Of a DNA stretch of 6,786 bases, positions 1 to 5,364 are shown piece after piece. A model generated the notes under the pieces. That model saw only the letters and a program-made list of their open reading frames with translations, had not been told where the DNA came from and searched no databases. How positions within the stretch are numbered: the first letter of the stretch is position 1; each line of letters begins with the position of its first letter. Location of the stretch: contig PMXH01000522.1 of assembly GCA_003165855.1 (NCBI GenBank), positions 1-6,786 on the forward strand, given 5' to 3'. This DNA comes from Acidobacteriaceae bacterium (GTDB lineage Bacteria; Acidobacteriota; Terriglobia; Terriglobales; Acidobacteriaceae). Position numbers and translations under genes: made by a program.

Positions 1-2622
1 GGTGTGGGCAAACTTCTCGCAGAACAGCTTCAGCTCAACTCCGTGTTGCAGGGCGATGGAGACGGCCAGGGCGAAGCTATCCATCAGGCCGCTGACGGTC
101 GAGCCTTCCTTGGCCATGGTGATGAAGAGTTCGCCGGGCTGGCCGTCAGGATAGAGGCCGACGGTGATGTAGCCCTCGTGGTCTCCTACCTTGAATTTAT
201 GGGTGATGGAGGCGCGCTCCTCCTGCAGCTTGTGCCGGACGGCGCGGGGAGGAGCGTTAAGGTTCTCTTCTTGCTGTGGCGCGGCCGCCCCCGGCCGCGG
301 GTCGTCTTTGCTGGAGTTCGCAGTCTTGGTACCCGCCGCCGAGAGGGGTTGAGACTTCTTGCATCCGTCGCGATATACGGCGACCGCCTTCAGGCCGAGC
401 TTCCAGGCCTGCAGGTAAGCCTCCATGATGTCTTCGACCGATGCGTTCTCGGGAAGATTGACCGTCTTCGATATAGCCCCCGAGATAAACGGCTGCGCCG
501 CCGCCATCATCTTCAGGTGGCCCATGGGAGCGATGGACCGCGTCCCCTTGGCCGGCTTGAACGAGCAATCGAAGACCGCCAAGTGCTCATCCTTAACATG
601 CGGAGCCCCTTCAATAGTCCCAGTCGCGTCGATGTAACTAACAATCGCATTCGCCTGATCGTGGTCGTATCCCAGCTTGAACAGCGCCGTAGGCACAGTC
701 TGATTGACGATCTTAATCATGCCTCCGCCAACGAGTTTCTTAAACTTCACTAAAGCCAAGTCAGGTTCGACTCCTGTGGTCGCGCAGTCCATCATGAAAC
801 CTATTGTGCCTGTGGGGGCTAACACTGTTACTTGGGAGTTGCGATAGCCAAACTTTTCGCCGTGGGCTAGGGCTTCGTCCCAGCATTGTTTGCTGGATTC
901 GTAGAGTGGGGTGGGGACGTTGTTTTTGTTGATGTTGTTGACGCTGGCGCGGTGCATGCGGATTACGTCGAGGAAGGGTTCGCGGTTGATGTACCAGCCG
1001 GGGCAGGCGGCTCCGGGCATTTTATCTGCTGCGGTGATGCCGAGACGAGTGGCGACGGTGTCGGTTGCGGGAGTGAGTGGGGCGCATTGTTCGGCGATGC
1101 GACTCGATTGCAGGTAGGCTTCGCCGCACATGATGGCGGTGACGCAGGCGGCGTAGTCGCGGCCGGCGTCGGAGTCGTAGGGCAGGCCGGCGGCCATTAG
1201 TAGCGCGCCTAGATTGGCGTAGCCCAAGCCTAGCGGGCGGTAGTCATGCGAGTTGCGCATGATGGCTTCGGTGGGATAGCCAGCGTTGTCGACGAGGATT
1301 TCCTGGGCGGTGATTAAAACGTCGACGGCGTGACGGTAGGCTTCGACATCGAAAGTGCCGTTGGGAGCGAACTTGAGAAGATTCAGGCTCGCGAGGTTGC
1401 AGGCGGAATCGTCGAGGAACATGTATTCGCTGCACGGATTCGAGGCGTTGATGCGGGCGGTGTGCTTCGACGTGTGCCAGCGGTTGGTGGTGGTGTCGTA
1501 CTGCATGCCGGGATCGCCGCAGTGCCAGGTGGCCTCGGAAATTTTCTTGAGGAGGTCTTTGGCTTTGTAGGTTTTCATGACGGTACCGTCGCCGATCGCC
1601 TTGGTGGAGAAATCGGTGTCGCGGACTACGGCATACATGAAGTCGTCGGTGACGCGGACGGAGTTGTTGGCGTTCTGGAAGAAGATGGAGGAGTAGGCGT
1701 CGGAATCGGGATGGGAGCCGTCGTATCCTTGGGCGACGAGGGCGTGGGCTTTGGCTTCTTCTTTCTGTTTGCACTCGATGAACTCGACGATGTCGGGATG
1801 GTCGACGTTGAGGATGACCATCTTGGCGGCGCGGCGAGTCTTGCCTCCGGACTTGATGACGCCGGCGAACGCGTCAAAACCTTTCATGAAGCTGAGGGGG
1901 CCGCTGGCGGTGCCTCCGCCGCTGAGACCTTCGGTGGAACCACGCAGCGGGGAGAGATTGGTACCGGTGCCGCTGCCCCACTTGAAGAGCATGCCTTCGG
2001 TCTTGGCGAGAGTGAGGATGGAATCGAGGGAGTCTTTGACCGAGTTGATGAAGCAGGCGGAGCATTGCGGCTTGCTGTAGCCGGTGACGCCGAACTCGAC
2101 TTGCTGAGTTTGGGGATTCCAATGCCAGTTGCGGGCGTCAGAATTGGGCTCGATGCGGTCGCAGCCGACGTTGAACCAGACGGGCGAGTTGAAGGCGGCG
2201 TACTGGCGGACGAGGATGTGGACGAGTTCGTCGTGGAAGGTGGCGCCGTCTTCGGGAGTTTTGAAGTAGCCCTGAGCCAATCCCCAGTCGCGGATGGTTT
2301 CGGCGACGCGGGTGACGAGCTGGCGGACTCCGGTTTCGCGCTCGGGGGTGCCGACTTTTCCATGCAAGTATTTCGAGGCCACGATATTGGTGGCGGTCAT
2401 GGACCAGTCTTTGGGGACTTCGACGTCTTTTTGTTCGAAGATGACGTTGCCTTGCGCGTCGGTGATCTGAGCGAGGCGGAGATCCCATTCGAGTTCGTCG
2501 TAGGGAGAGACGCCGGGCTTGGTGAAGAAGCGGCGGAAGGAAAGGCCGGGTGCGGTCTTCTTGACGGGGGTGACAGGGGATGCGGGGGTGGAATCGACGG
2601 AAGTAGTTTTGACCTCGGGCAT
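1..2622 (-). CDS. nrdJ: Adenosylcobalamin-dependent (class II) ribonucleotide reductase, C-terminus cut by window edge
   Basis: Reduces ribonucleotides, most likely diphosphates, to deoxyribonucleotides in the cytoplasm, using an adenosylcobalamin-derived thiyl radical; it needs no oxygen and no NrdB subunit. The window shows 874 residues with no stop. Visible landmarks: FNSPVWFN (144-151); a first redox cysteine C190 in QCSACF (186-191); the glycine-rich GTGTNLSPLRGS segment; RRAAKMVILNVDHPDI near 263-278; the radical motif NPCSE (395-399, thiyl Cys C397, catalytic Glu E399); the second redox cysteine C408 in SACNLASLNL; APTGTIGF from 602; and AVAVYRDGCKKSQPL ending the barrel. A proline/alanine-rich linker leads to a TSCPD-like C-terminal region from about 796 (RHKLQEERASITHKFK...). 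The final part of that region lies beyond base 1. The ATG at 2622 is chosen for its GGAGAG site; an in-frame ATG at 2634 overlaps that site. Codon-level checks found the frame open throughout. The family assignment is secure. Confidence 0.96.
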   Translation of the reverse strand, partial: MPEVKTTSVDSTPASPVTPVKKTAPGLSFRRFFTKPGVSPYDELEWDLRLAQITDAQGNVIFEQKDVEVPKDWSMTATNIVASKYLHGKVGTPERETGVRQLVTRVAETIRDWGLAQGYFKTPEDGATFHDELVHILVRQYAAFNSPVWFNVGCDRIEPNSDARNWHWNPQTQQVEFGVTGYSKPQCSACFINSVKDSLDSILTLAKTEGMLFKWGSGTGTNLSPLRGSTEGLSGGGTASGPLSFMKGFDAFAGVIKSGGKTRRAAKMVILNVDHPDIVEFIECKQKEEAKAHALVAQGYDGSHPDSDAYSSIFFQNANNSVRVTDDFMYAVVRDTDFSTKAIGDGTVMKTYKAKDLLKKISEATWHCGDPGMQYDTTTNRWHTSKHTARINASNPCSEYMFLDDSACNLASLNLLKFAPNGTFDVEAYRHAVDVLITAQEILVDNAGYPTEAIMRNSHDYRPLGLGYANLGALLMAAGLPYDSDAGRDYAACVTAIMCGEAYLQSSRIAEQCAPLTPATDTVATRLGITAADKMPGAACPGWYINREPFLDVIRMHRASVNNINKNNVPTPLYESSKQCWDEALAHGEKFGYRNSQVTVLAPTGTIGFMMDCATTGVEPDLALVKFKKLVGGGMIKIVNQTVPTALFKLGYDHDQANAIVSYIDATGTIEGAPHVKDEHLAVFDCSFKPAKGTRSIAPMGHLKMMAAAQPFISGAISKTVNLPENASVEDIMEAYLQAWKLGLKAVAVYRDGCKKSQPLSAAGTKTANSSKDDPRPGAAAPQQEENLNAPPRAVRHKLQEERASITHKFKVGDHEGYITVGLYPDGQPGELFITMAKEGSTVSGLMDSFALAVSIALQHGVELKLFCEKFAHT

Positions 2623-2626
2623 TGAT

Positions 2627-2632
2627 CTCTCC
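2627..2632 (-). promoter_or_regulatory. Ribosome binding site of nrdJ
   Basis: GGAGAG on the minus strand, four bases before the ATG at 2622. It decides between two in-frame ATGs: the upstream one (2634) would contain this site within its first codons, so the downstream start is preferred. Confidence 0.7.
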
Positions 2633-2736
2633 ATTAATAGTTAGATTCTGTGTAACGCAGCCCGATTCGGCGTCCATGGGGGTGGAAGGGGGGAATTGGG
2701 CCGTACCCGAATGGGAAATTGTTCGGGGTAAGGCGT

Positions 2737-2760
2737 GTTTCTTTTAAAGAACGTTTCTTT
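2737..2760. repeat. Direct GTTTCTTT pair with overlapping inverted repeat upstream of nrdJ
   Basis: GTTTCTTT occurs at 2737-2744 and again at 2753-2760. The second copy is also the right arm of AAAGAA-CGT-TTCTTT (2746-2760). It sits about 120 bases upstream of the nrdJ start, next to the hairpin cluster. It could be an operator or simply an AT-rich junction. I see no recognisable NrdR box and no convincing -35/-10 pair here. Confidence 0.3.
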
Positions 2761-2840
2761 CGCCCCGTTGGGGCTGGTGACTCTTAAGGCCTTTGGTAGT
2801 ACCGTCCCTACGGGACTCGGTTCCATTTACTTCTTCTCAC

Positions 2841-2860
2841 CCCGGCACTTCCGTGCCGGG
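2841..2860. repeat. Perfect 8-bp stem / 4-nt loop hairpin 1
   Basis: CCCGGCAC, loop TTCC, GTGCCGGG. It is part of the 2762-3062 cluster and has the same 20-base geometry as the hairpins at 2987, 3043, 3234 and 5345. Confidence 0.8.
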
Positions 2861-2986
2861 CTTTCACATGCCGCCCCTTCGGGGCTGGAGTGCGATGAAT
2901 CTCCACTACATCTCCCCAAACTCGGCTCTCCGCCCATCGGATCGTGACCCTCAGGGGCTAAAGCCCCATTCATAACGGCATCTTTC

Positions 2987-3006
2987 GGCACGGCTGAAGC
3001 CGTGCC
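2987..3006. repeat. Perfect 8-bp stem / 4-nt loop hairpin 2
   Basis: GGCACGGC, loop TGAA, GCCGTGCC. It shares the TGAA loop with the hairpin at 3043-3062 although the stems differ. Confidence 0.8.
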
Positions 3007-3042
3007 CTGATACGAATCAAAACGGCCAGCTAACTATCTAAC

Positions 3043-3062
3043 CGCAGCGCTGAAGCGCTGCG
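3043..3062. repeat. Perfect 8-bp stem / 4-nt loop hairpin 3
   Basis: CGCAGCGC, loop TGAA, GCGCTGCG. It lies 33 bases beyond the stop codon (3096-3098) of the 253-residue gene read on the minus strand, so it could stabilise or end that transcript, but no T-run follows. Confidence 0.8.
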
Positions 3063-3095
3063 CCACCCAAAATCCATCGCGGGCGGCCCCTTCGT

Positions 3096-3857
3096 TTAGA
3101 AACCGGAGGGGAGGGGGTGAGGACAGTGAAGGTTCTTGTCGGCTCCGGAATCGGGATGCGGGGGTGCGGGCGCGGAGTCCGTTTCTCGACCCGGCTGCGT
3201 TGCCTGGGCGGCGGATGGAATGCTGTTGGCAGAGTCGGACAGGAGTGTCCGACCCACACGGTCTGTGGTCACACGACCTGCAGGCACCCGGTCTGCGGTG
3301 AATTCCAGGGACGACTGGAAGTCGGCGGACAGGCCGGAGGCTTTTTCGGCGGAGGAGAGCATCCAGTGGTTGAGGGCGGTGCAGATGCTGCGGCGCTGGG
3401 TCTGGTCTTCGATCACGACGAAGCGGAGGAAACAGAGTTTGGAGGCGAGACGGTCGCGCATGGGATTGATGCGGGTGAACATGCGGTCGAGGGTGAAGGC
3501 CATGTCGTCGTCTTCGGAGAACTGGAGGATGGCGAGCATGCGACGTTGGGTGGGGTCTTTGGAAACTTCGGCATTTGTGGTGGTGGACGCAGCTGCCGAG
3601 CTTTGCTCGGCTGGCCCCCTCGACTCCGCTCGGGGCAGGCTCCCGAATGCGTCCGTCCCCACATGGTCCGCGGAGGGGGATAAAGGCATGATTTCTTCTG
3701 CGAGGGCGAAGATGCCGGGTTTGCTGGGGACGACGAGGAGGCTGTGAGGGGAATCGCAACGGAACCAGCGCGACCATTGCAGGCGGCGGGGGTCGATGGG
3801 ACGATCAAAGCCGTGGCGAACCAGGGAATCGGTGACCAGGCGGGTTAAAGACTCCAT
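3096..3857 (-). CDS. Unrecognised 253-residue protein with repeat-derived insertion and tail
   Basis: Function unknown. The ATG at 3857 has a good AGGAG site six bases upstream, supporting a real gene. Residues 1-56 (DSLVRHGFDRPIDPRRLQWS..., LLVVPSKPGIFALAEEIM) and about 102-186 (TQRRMLAILQFSEDDDMAFT..., MRDRLASKLCFLRFVVIEDQ, NHWMLSSAEKASGLSADF) look like ordinary folded protein. Between them, residues about 62-95 (GTDAFGSLPRAESRGPAEQS and flanks) are low-complexity and correspond to a dispersed DNA repeat. From about 188 to the end the sequence is again repeat-like (TADRV/TTDRV duplication, then RTLLSDS encoded by a hairpin) and proline-rich. The PGIFALAEE segment followed by an R-rich half faintly recalls a GIY-YIG nuclease layout, but the YIG part is not visible, so this is a guess. 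No signal peptide or membrane segment is seen. It stands alone, with repeats on both sides. Confidence 0.75.
   Translation of the reverse strand: MESLTRLVTDSLVRHGFDRPIDPRRLQWSRWFRCDSPHSLLVVPSKPGIFALAEEIMPLSPSADHVGTDAFGSLPRAESRGPAEQSSAAASTTTNAEVSKDPTQRRMLAILQFSEDDDMAFTLDRMFTRINPMRDRLASKLCFLRFVVIEDQTQRRSICTALNHWMLSSAEKASGLSADFQSSLEFTADRVPAGRVTTDRVGRTLLSDSANSIPSAAQATQPGRETDSAPAPPHPDSGADKNLHCPHPLPSGF
3234..3253. repeat. Perfect 8-bp stem / 4-nt loop hairpin 4, inside a coding region
   Basis: GTCGGACA, loop GGAG, TGTCCGAC, followed by CCACACG (3254-3260). It encodes the VGRTLLSDS part of the C-terminal tail of the 253-residue protein, so the element either inserted in frame or supplied a new end to the gene. 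Confidence 0.75.
3260..3299. repeat. Short direct repeat GGTCTGYGGT
   Basis: GGTCTGTGGT (3260-3269) and GGTCTGCGGT (3290-3299) differ at one base and lie 30 bases (ten codons) apart, giving the TTDRV / TADRV duplication in the protein tail. Confidence 0.5.
3612..3665. repeat. Dispersed element copy inside the 253-residue gene
   Basis: Contains GCTCGGGGCAGGCT (3628-3641), which matches GCTCAGGGCAGGCT at 5450-5463 at 13 of 14 bases, preceded in both by a CCCC-TCG-rich stretch. It ends with CCACATG (3659-3665), the tail motif also seen after the hairpins at 3234 and 5345. The frame of the host gene stays open through it. Boundaries are approximate. Confidence 0.6.
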
Positions 3858-3863
3858 CTCGGG

Positions 3864-3868
3864 CTCCT
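3864..3868 (-). promoter_or_regulatory. Ribosome binding site of the 253-residue gene
   Basis: AGGAG on the minus strand, six bases before the ATG at 3857. It is the main reason to accept that start. Confidence 0.65.
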
Positions 3869-3876
3869 GAAACCGG

Positions 3877-3904
3877 GGCTTCGGGCTTCGGCTTTCGGGC
3901 TTCG
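3877..3904. repeat. GGCTTCG heptanucleotide array (four units)
   Basis: Four 7-base units: three GGCTTCG and one GCTTTCG, followed by a spacer base and CCAGAAAG (3906-3913). It lies just upstream of the ribosome binding site of the gene starting at 3857. Confidence 0.7.
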
Positions 3905-4010
3905 GCCAGAAAGTTCAAAACTAAACCCCGGTGAAACAAGTTCTTGCTGACTGATTTAGTCGTCCGCCGGGGGGAGGATCCGGGGGACGGCCACCGCACT
4001 GAAAAAACCC

Positions 4011-4033
4011 GGCTTCCGGCTTCCGGCTTCCGG
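4011..4033. repeat. GGCTTCC heptanucleotide array (three units)
   Basis: Three perfect GGCTTCC units, then GG and, after one base, CCAGAAAG (4035-4042). The same right flank follows the array at 3877-3904, so the two are probably copies of one repeat with unit drift at the seventh base. Confidence 0.7.
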
Positions 4034-4090
4034 ACCAGAAAGCTTTTCGAGGCTTAGCCTTATGCCAGCGTTTTGTTACATTTACGGAGA

Positions 4091-4120
4091 TGGCGCCGAG
4101 TCACCTCTGGCTTGGCGCCA
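4091..4120. repeat. 10-bp-stem hairpin in gene-poor stretch
   Basis: TGGCGCCGAG and CTTGGCGCCA pair over ten positions (one G-T) around a ten-base loop, TCACCTCTGG. Each arm contains the palindrome GGCGCC. No T-run follows on either strand. Its role is unknown. Confidence 0.6.
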
Positions 4121-4214
4121 CGCCGCAAGTCCTACAGACTGCTCTCTGCTACTTCACCTGCCTGAAAACCGCCCCGTTCCCGCGAGACGAATTTCAAAGG
4201 GCTATGGGATTGCA

Positions 4215-4243
4215 AAGTTACTCCCGCTTATTGTGCCTGTCAA
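4215..4243 (-). promoter_or_regulatory. Weak candidate sigma-70-type promoter
   Basis: On the minus strand a perfect TTGACA (4243-4238) is followed after 17 bases by TAACTT (4220-4215), which matches only three of six -10 positions. It points toward the gene at 3857 but lies about 360 bases upstream. Chance occurrence is quite possible. Confidence 0.22.
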
Positions 4244-4343
4244 GGGGGAAACACTACAGGTTGTATCCTCAGCAATGACGGGCTTGGTACGGGGGTGGAG
4301 GAATCGTTTTCCACAAGAGGAATTCATGGTGTGTTCACAAATG

Positions 4344-4374
4344 CAGTTGCCAGTGGTCAGTGGGCAGTGGCCAG
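4344..4374. repeat. CAGTKGY heptad array A (four units plus CAG)
   Basis: CAGTTGC, CAGTGGT, CAGTGGG, CAGTGGC, CAG. The left flank is TTCACAAATG. Confidence 0.8.
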
Positions 4375-4471
4375 CAAAAACCTTCCGACTCCCGGGCTAC
4401 GAAAGTATTCAGAGGGAGCGAAGGGCTGGGGTGGAGTTGCGGCGGGGAATCCGGGGTGTTGTTCATAAATG

Positions 4472-4497
4472 CAGTGGCCAGTGGTCAGTGGCCAGTT
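4472..4497. repeat. CAGTKGY heptad array B (three units plus CAGTT)
   Basis: CAGTGGC, CAGTGGT, CAGTGGC, CAGTT. The left flank TTCATAAATG matches that of array A. The last bases hold the stop codon of the minus-strand gene 4861-4496. Confidence 0.8.
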
Positions 4498-4861
4498 AAA
4501 TCCTTTGGGGCCCAGCGGCTGGGAACGCTTGGAGGGAGCGAAAGCCTTGGCTGGGATTGCGGCGGTCGCGGTGGGGTTGGGGAGATTTGCGGGTTAGATG
4601 AGGCGGGAGCGAGAGGCTGGTGGGAATCTCGCTGCGCTCGGGAGCTTCGGTCTGGCTGGCTAGCAGGGGCACATAGATGTCTTCGAAGATCTGGCGAGGG
4701 GCGATGCGGAGAACGCCGTCGGAGGATTCGACGAGATAGTCGCCCTTGCGGCCGGAGTGCTGCCGGCCGAGAGAGTCGGTGAAGGAGAGGCTGGAGGTGA
4801 GTTGTTTGGCTTTGACGAGGAAGCGGGTGCGATAGGTGATCCATGGATTGGTTGCTTTCAT
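4496..4861 (-). CDS. Small unrecognised protein with repeat-derived C-terminal tail
   Basis: Function unknown. It has 121 residues. Residues 1-66 look like a real compact domain (MKATNPWITYRTRFLVKAKQ, then GDYLVESSDGVLRIAPRQIF around 40-59 and EDIYVPL), with a mix of charged and beta-prone residues and no signal peptide or membrane segment. From about 70 on the sequence turns rich in Pro, Ser, Arg and Gln and overlaps repeat DNA (the CTCGCTGCGCT element at 4628-4638 and the duplication copy at 4459-4566); its TAA lies within a heptad unit. So the present C-terminus probably comes from repeat insertion past an older stop. The ATG at 4861 is the only one in frame, since a stop lies eight codons upstream, but there is no clear ribosome binding site (only GGCACCA before it). 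A possible promoter lies at 5033-5061. It could be a conserved acidobacterial hypothetical; not certain. Confidence 0.6.
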   Translation of the reverse strand: MKATNPWITYRTRFLVKAKQLTSSLSFTDSLGRQHSGRKGDYLVESSDGVLRIAPRQIFEDIYVPLLASQTEAPERSEIPTSLSLPPHLTRKSPQPHRDRRNPSQGFRSLQAFPAAGPQRI

Positions 4862-4883
4862 TGGTGCCAGCCGGGTGTCAATT

Positions 4884-4918
4884 CAGTTCTCAGTTGTCAG
4901 TTGTCAGTTGTCAGTTTT
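4884..4918. repeat. CAGTTGT heptad array C (five units)
   Basis: CAGTTCT, three CAGTTGT, then CAGTTTT, running into a T-rich stretch. It lies directly upstream of the start of the small gene at 4861, within its probable leader. Its left flank differs from that of arrays A, B and D. Confidence 0.8.
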
Positions 4919-5260
4919 TTGGTTTTTAGTTTTCGATATTGAATTTACGACTGGTTTTGGCGCTGATTGGTGGCGGCCGGTTCTTGTCGTCGGCCGACTT
5001 CCCGATTCATTTTCGATGAGAGGGCGAAATAAAATGTACGGGCGAAAGGGCGCGCGGTCAATTCAGTATTTTTGGTGCAGTTGAGGAAAATGTTGGGCGG
5101 GGATTTTCGTGGAGCAGCAGGGATTAAGGGCATGGTCGGATATATCCCGCTAAGCGGCTTTGAGAGCGCGAGTTGGGTCTATGGGAGAGCGTGAGGGGGG
5201 AAGTTTGGGAGAGCGGAGCGGCAGAATGTTCACAGGGATTGCACAGGAAATGCAGAAAGG
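4919..5260. other. Intergenic stretch with AT-rich left part and no supported gene
   Basis: It holds the candidate promoter at 5033-5061, the palindrome GGATATATCC (5138-5147) next to CCGCT-A-AGCGG (5147-5157), and a direct repeat TGGGAGAGCG (5182-5191 and 5206-5215). GCGTGAGGGGG at 5189-5199 recurs at 5419-5429. Open frames here are short, lack start signals and look like chance. Confidence 0.5.
5033..5061 (-). promoter_or_regulatory. Candidate sigma-70-type promoter for the small gene at 4861
   Basis: Minus strand TTGACC (5061-5056), 17-base spacer, TACATT (5038-5033): nine of twelve consensus positions at the preferred spacing. It would give a leader of roughly 165 bases that includes heptad array C. 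Confidence 0.33.
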
Positions 5261-5316
5261 CAGTGGCCAGTGGTCAGTGGTCAGTGGTCAGTGGCCAGTG
5301 GCCAGTAATCAGTTGG
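5261..5316. repeat. CAGTGGY heptad array D (eight units)
   Basis: CAGTGGC, three CAGTGGT, two CAGTGGC, then CAGTAAT and CAGTTGG. The left flank carries TTCACA (5229-5234) and AAATGCAG (5248-5255), the same words as in arrays A and B but separated by an extra stretch. Confidence 0.85.
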
Positions 5317-5344
5317 GGGAACTTTCGCTCGCTGCGCTTCGCGG

Positions 5345-5364
5345 GACAGCCGGAGGCGGCTGTC
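5345..5364. repeat. Perfect 8-bp stem / 4-nt loop hairpin 5
   Basis: GACAGCCG, loop GAGG, CGGCTGTC, followed by CCACATG (5366-5372). The left side is preceded by CTCGCTGCGCT (5328-5338), which also occurs at 4628-4638. Confidence 0.8.

Larger units (their letters stand above)
2762..3062. repeat. Cluster of seven short palindromic hairpins between genes
   Basis: This stretch fills most of the gap between the nrdJ start and the stop of the next gene (3096). Hairpins in order: GCCCC-GTT-GGGGC (2762-2774); GTCCC-TAC-GGGAC with an extended, bulged ACCG/CGGT base (2801-2821); an 8-bp stem at 2841-2860; GCCCC-TTC-GGGGC (2873-2885); GGGGCT-AA-AGCCCC (2954-2967); and 8-bp stems at 2987-3006 and 3043-3062. 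The look is that of extragenic palindromic repeats common in Acidobacteriota genomes; that comparison is from memory. No open frame here looks like a real gene, and translations read as repeat peptides. None of the hairpins has a following T-run, so simple intrinsic terminators are unlikely. Confidence 0.8.
4034..4343. other. Gene-poor, more AT-rich intergenic stretch
   Basis: No convincing gene on either strand. A plus-strand open frame (4062-4499) has no good start signal, ends within a repeat array and reads like chance sequence. The stretch is visibly more AT-rich than its neighbours. It holds one long hairpin (4091-4120) and a possible minus-strand promoter (4215-4243). It could be an upstream regulatory region, a structured RNA or remnant DNA; I cannot decide. 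Confidence 0.5.
4331..4566. repeat. Imperfect tandem duplication (period 120-128 bases) containing heptad arrays
   Basis: Copy 1 (about 4331-4446) and copy 2 (about 4459-4566) both run: GTTCAYAAATGCAG, a CAGTGGY array, a divergent middle, GAGGGAGCGAA (4412 and 4532), then TTGCGGCGG (4437 and 4557). The offset between copies is 128 bases before the arrays, 121 just after them and 120 beyond. Confidence 0.65.

Noticed and set aside
762..778. GGTTCGACTCCTG resembling a tRNA T-arm
   Set aside because: It lies in the nrdJ coding frame (TTGVEPDLA), and no matching acceptor, D or anticodon arms are present.
1330..2625. Long plus-strand open frame of 431 residues rich in Gly, Val, Asp and Glu
   Set aside because: It is the antisense shadow of nrdJ; the minus frame carries all the catalytic motifs.
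2635..2760. NrdR box or cobalamin riboswitch upstream of nrdJ
   Set aside because: No pair of ACACWATATWGTGT-like boxes and no B12-box-like segment could be recognised; too little room remains between the hairpin cluster and the start for a full cobalamin riboswitch.
2735..2975. Plus-strand open frames across the hairpin cluster
   Set aside because: They translate palindromic repeats; there is no start signal and no domain-like sequence.
4052..4067. TGGCATAAGGCTAAGC on the minus strand resembling a sigma-54 (-24/-12) promoter
   Set aside because: The GG and GC doublets are 11 rather than 10 bases apart and the -12 part does not read TTGC.
4062..4499. Plus-strand open frame of 145 residues
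   Set aside because: No convincing ribosome binding site at its start, chance-like composition, and its last third is heptad repeats; kept only as a gene-poor stretch.
4344..5316. Possible CRISPR array from the repeated CAGTGGY blocks
   Set aside because: Units are 7 bases with no spacers, and no cas genes are in view; these are tandem heptads.
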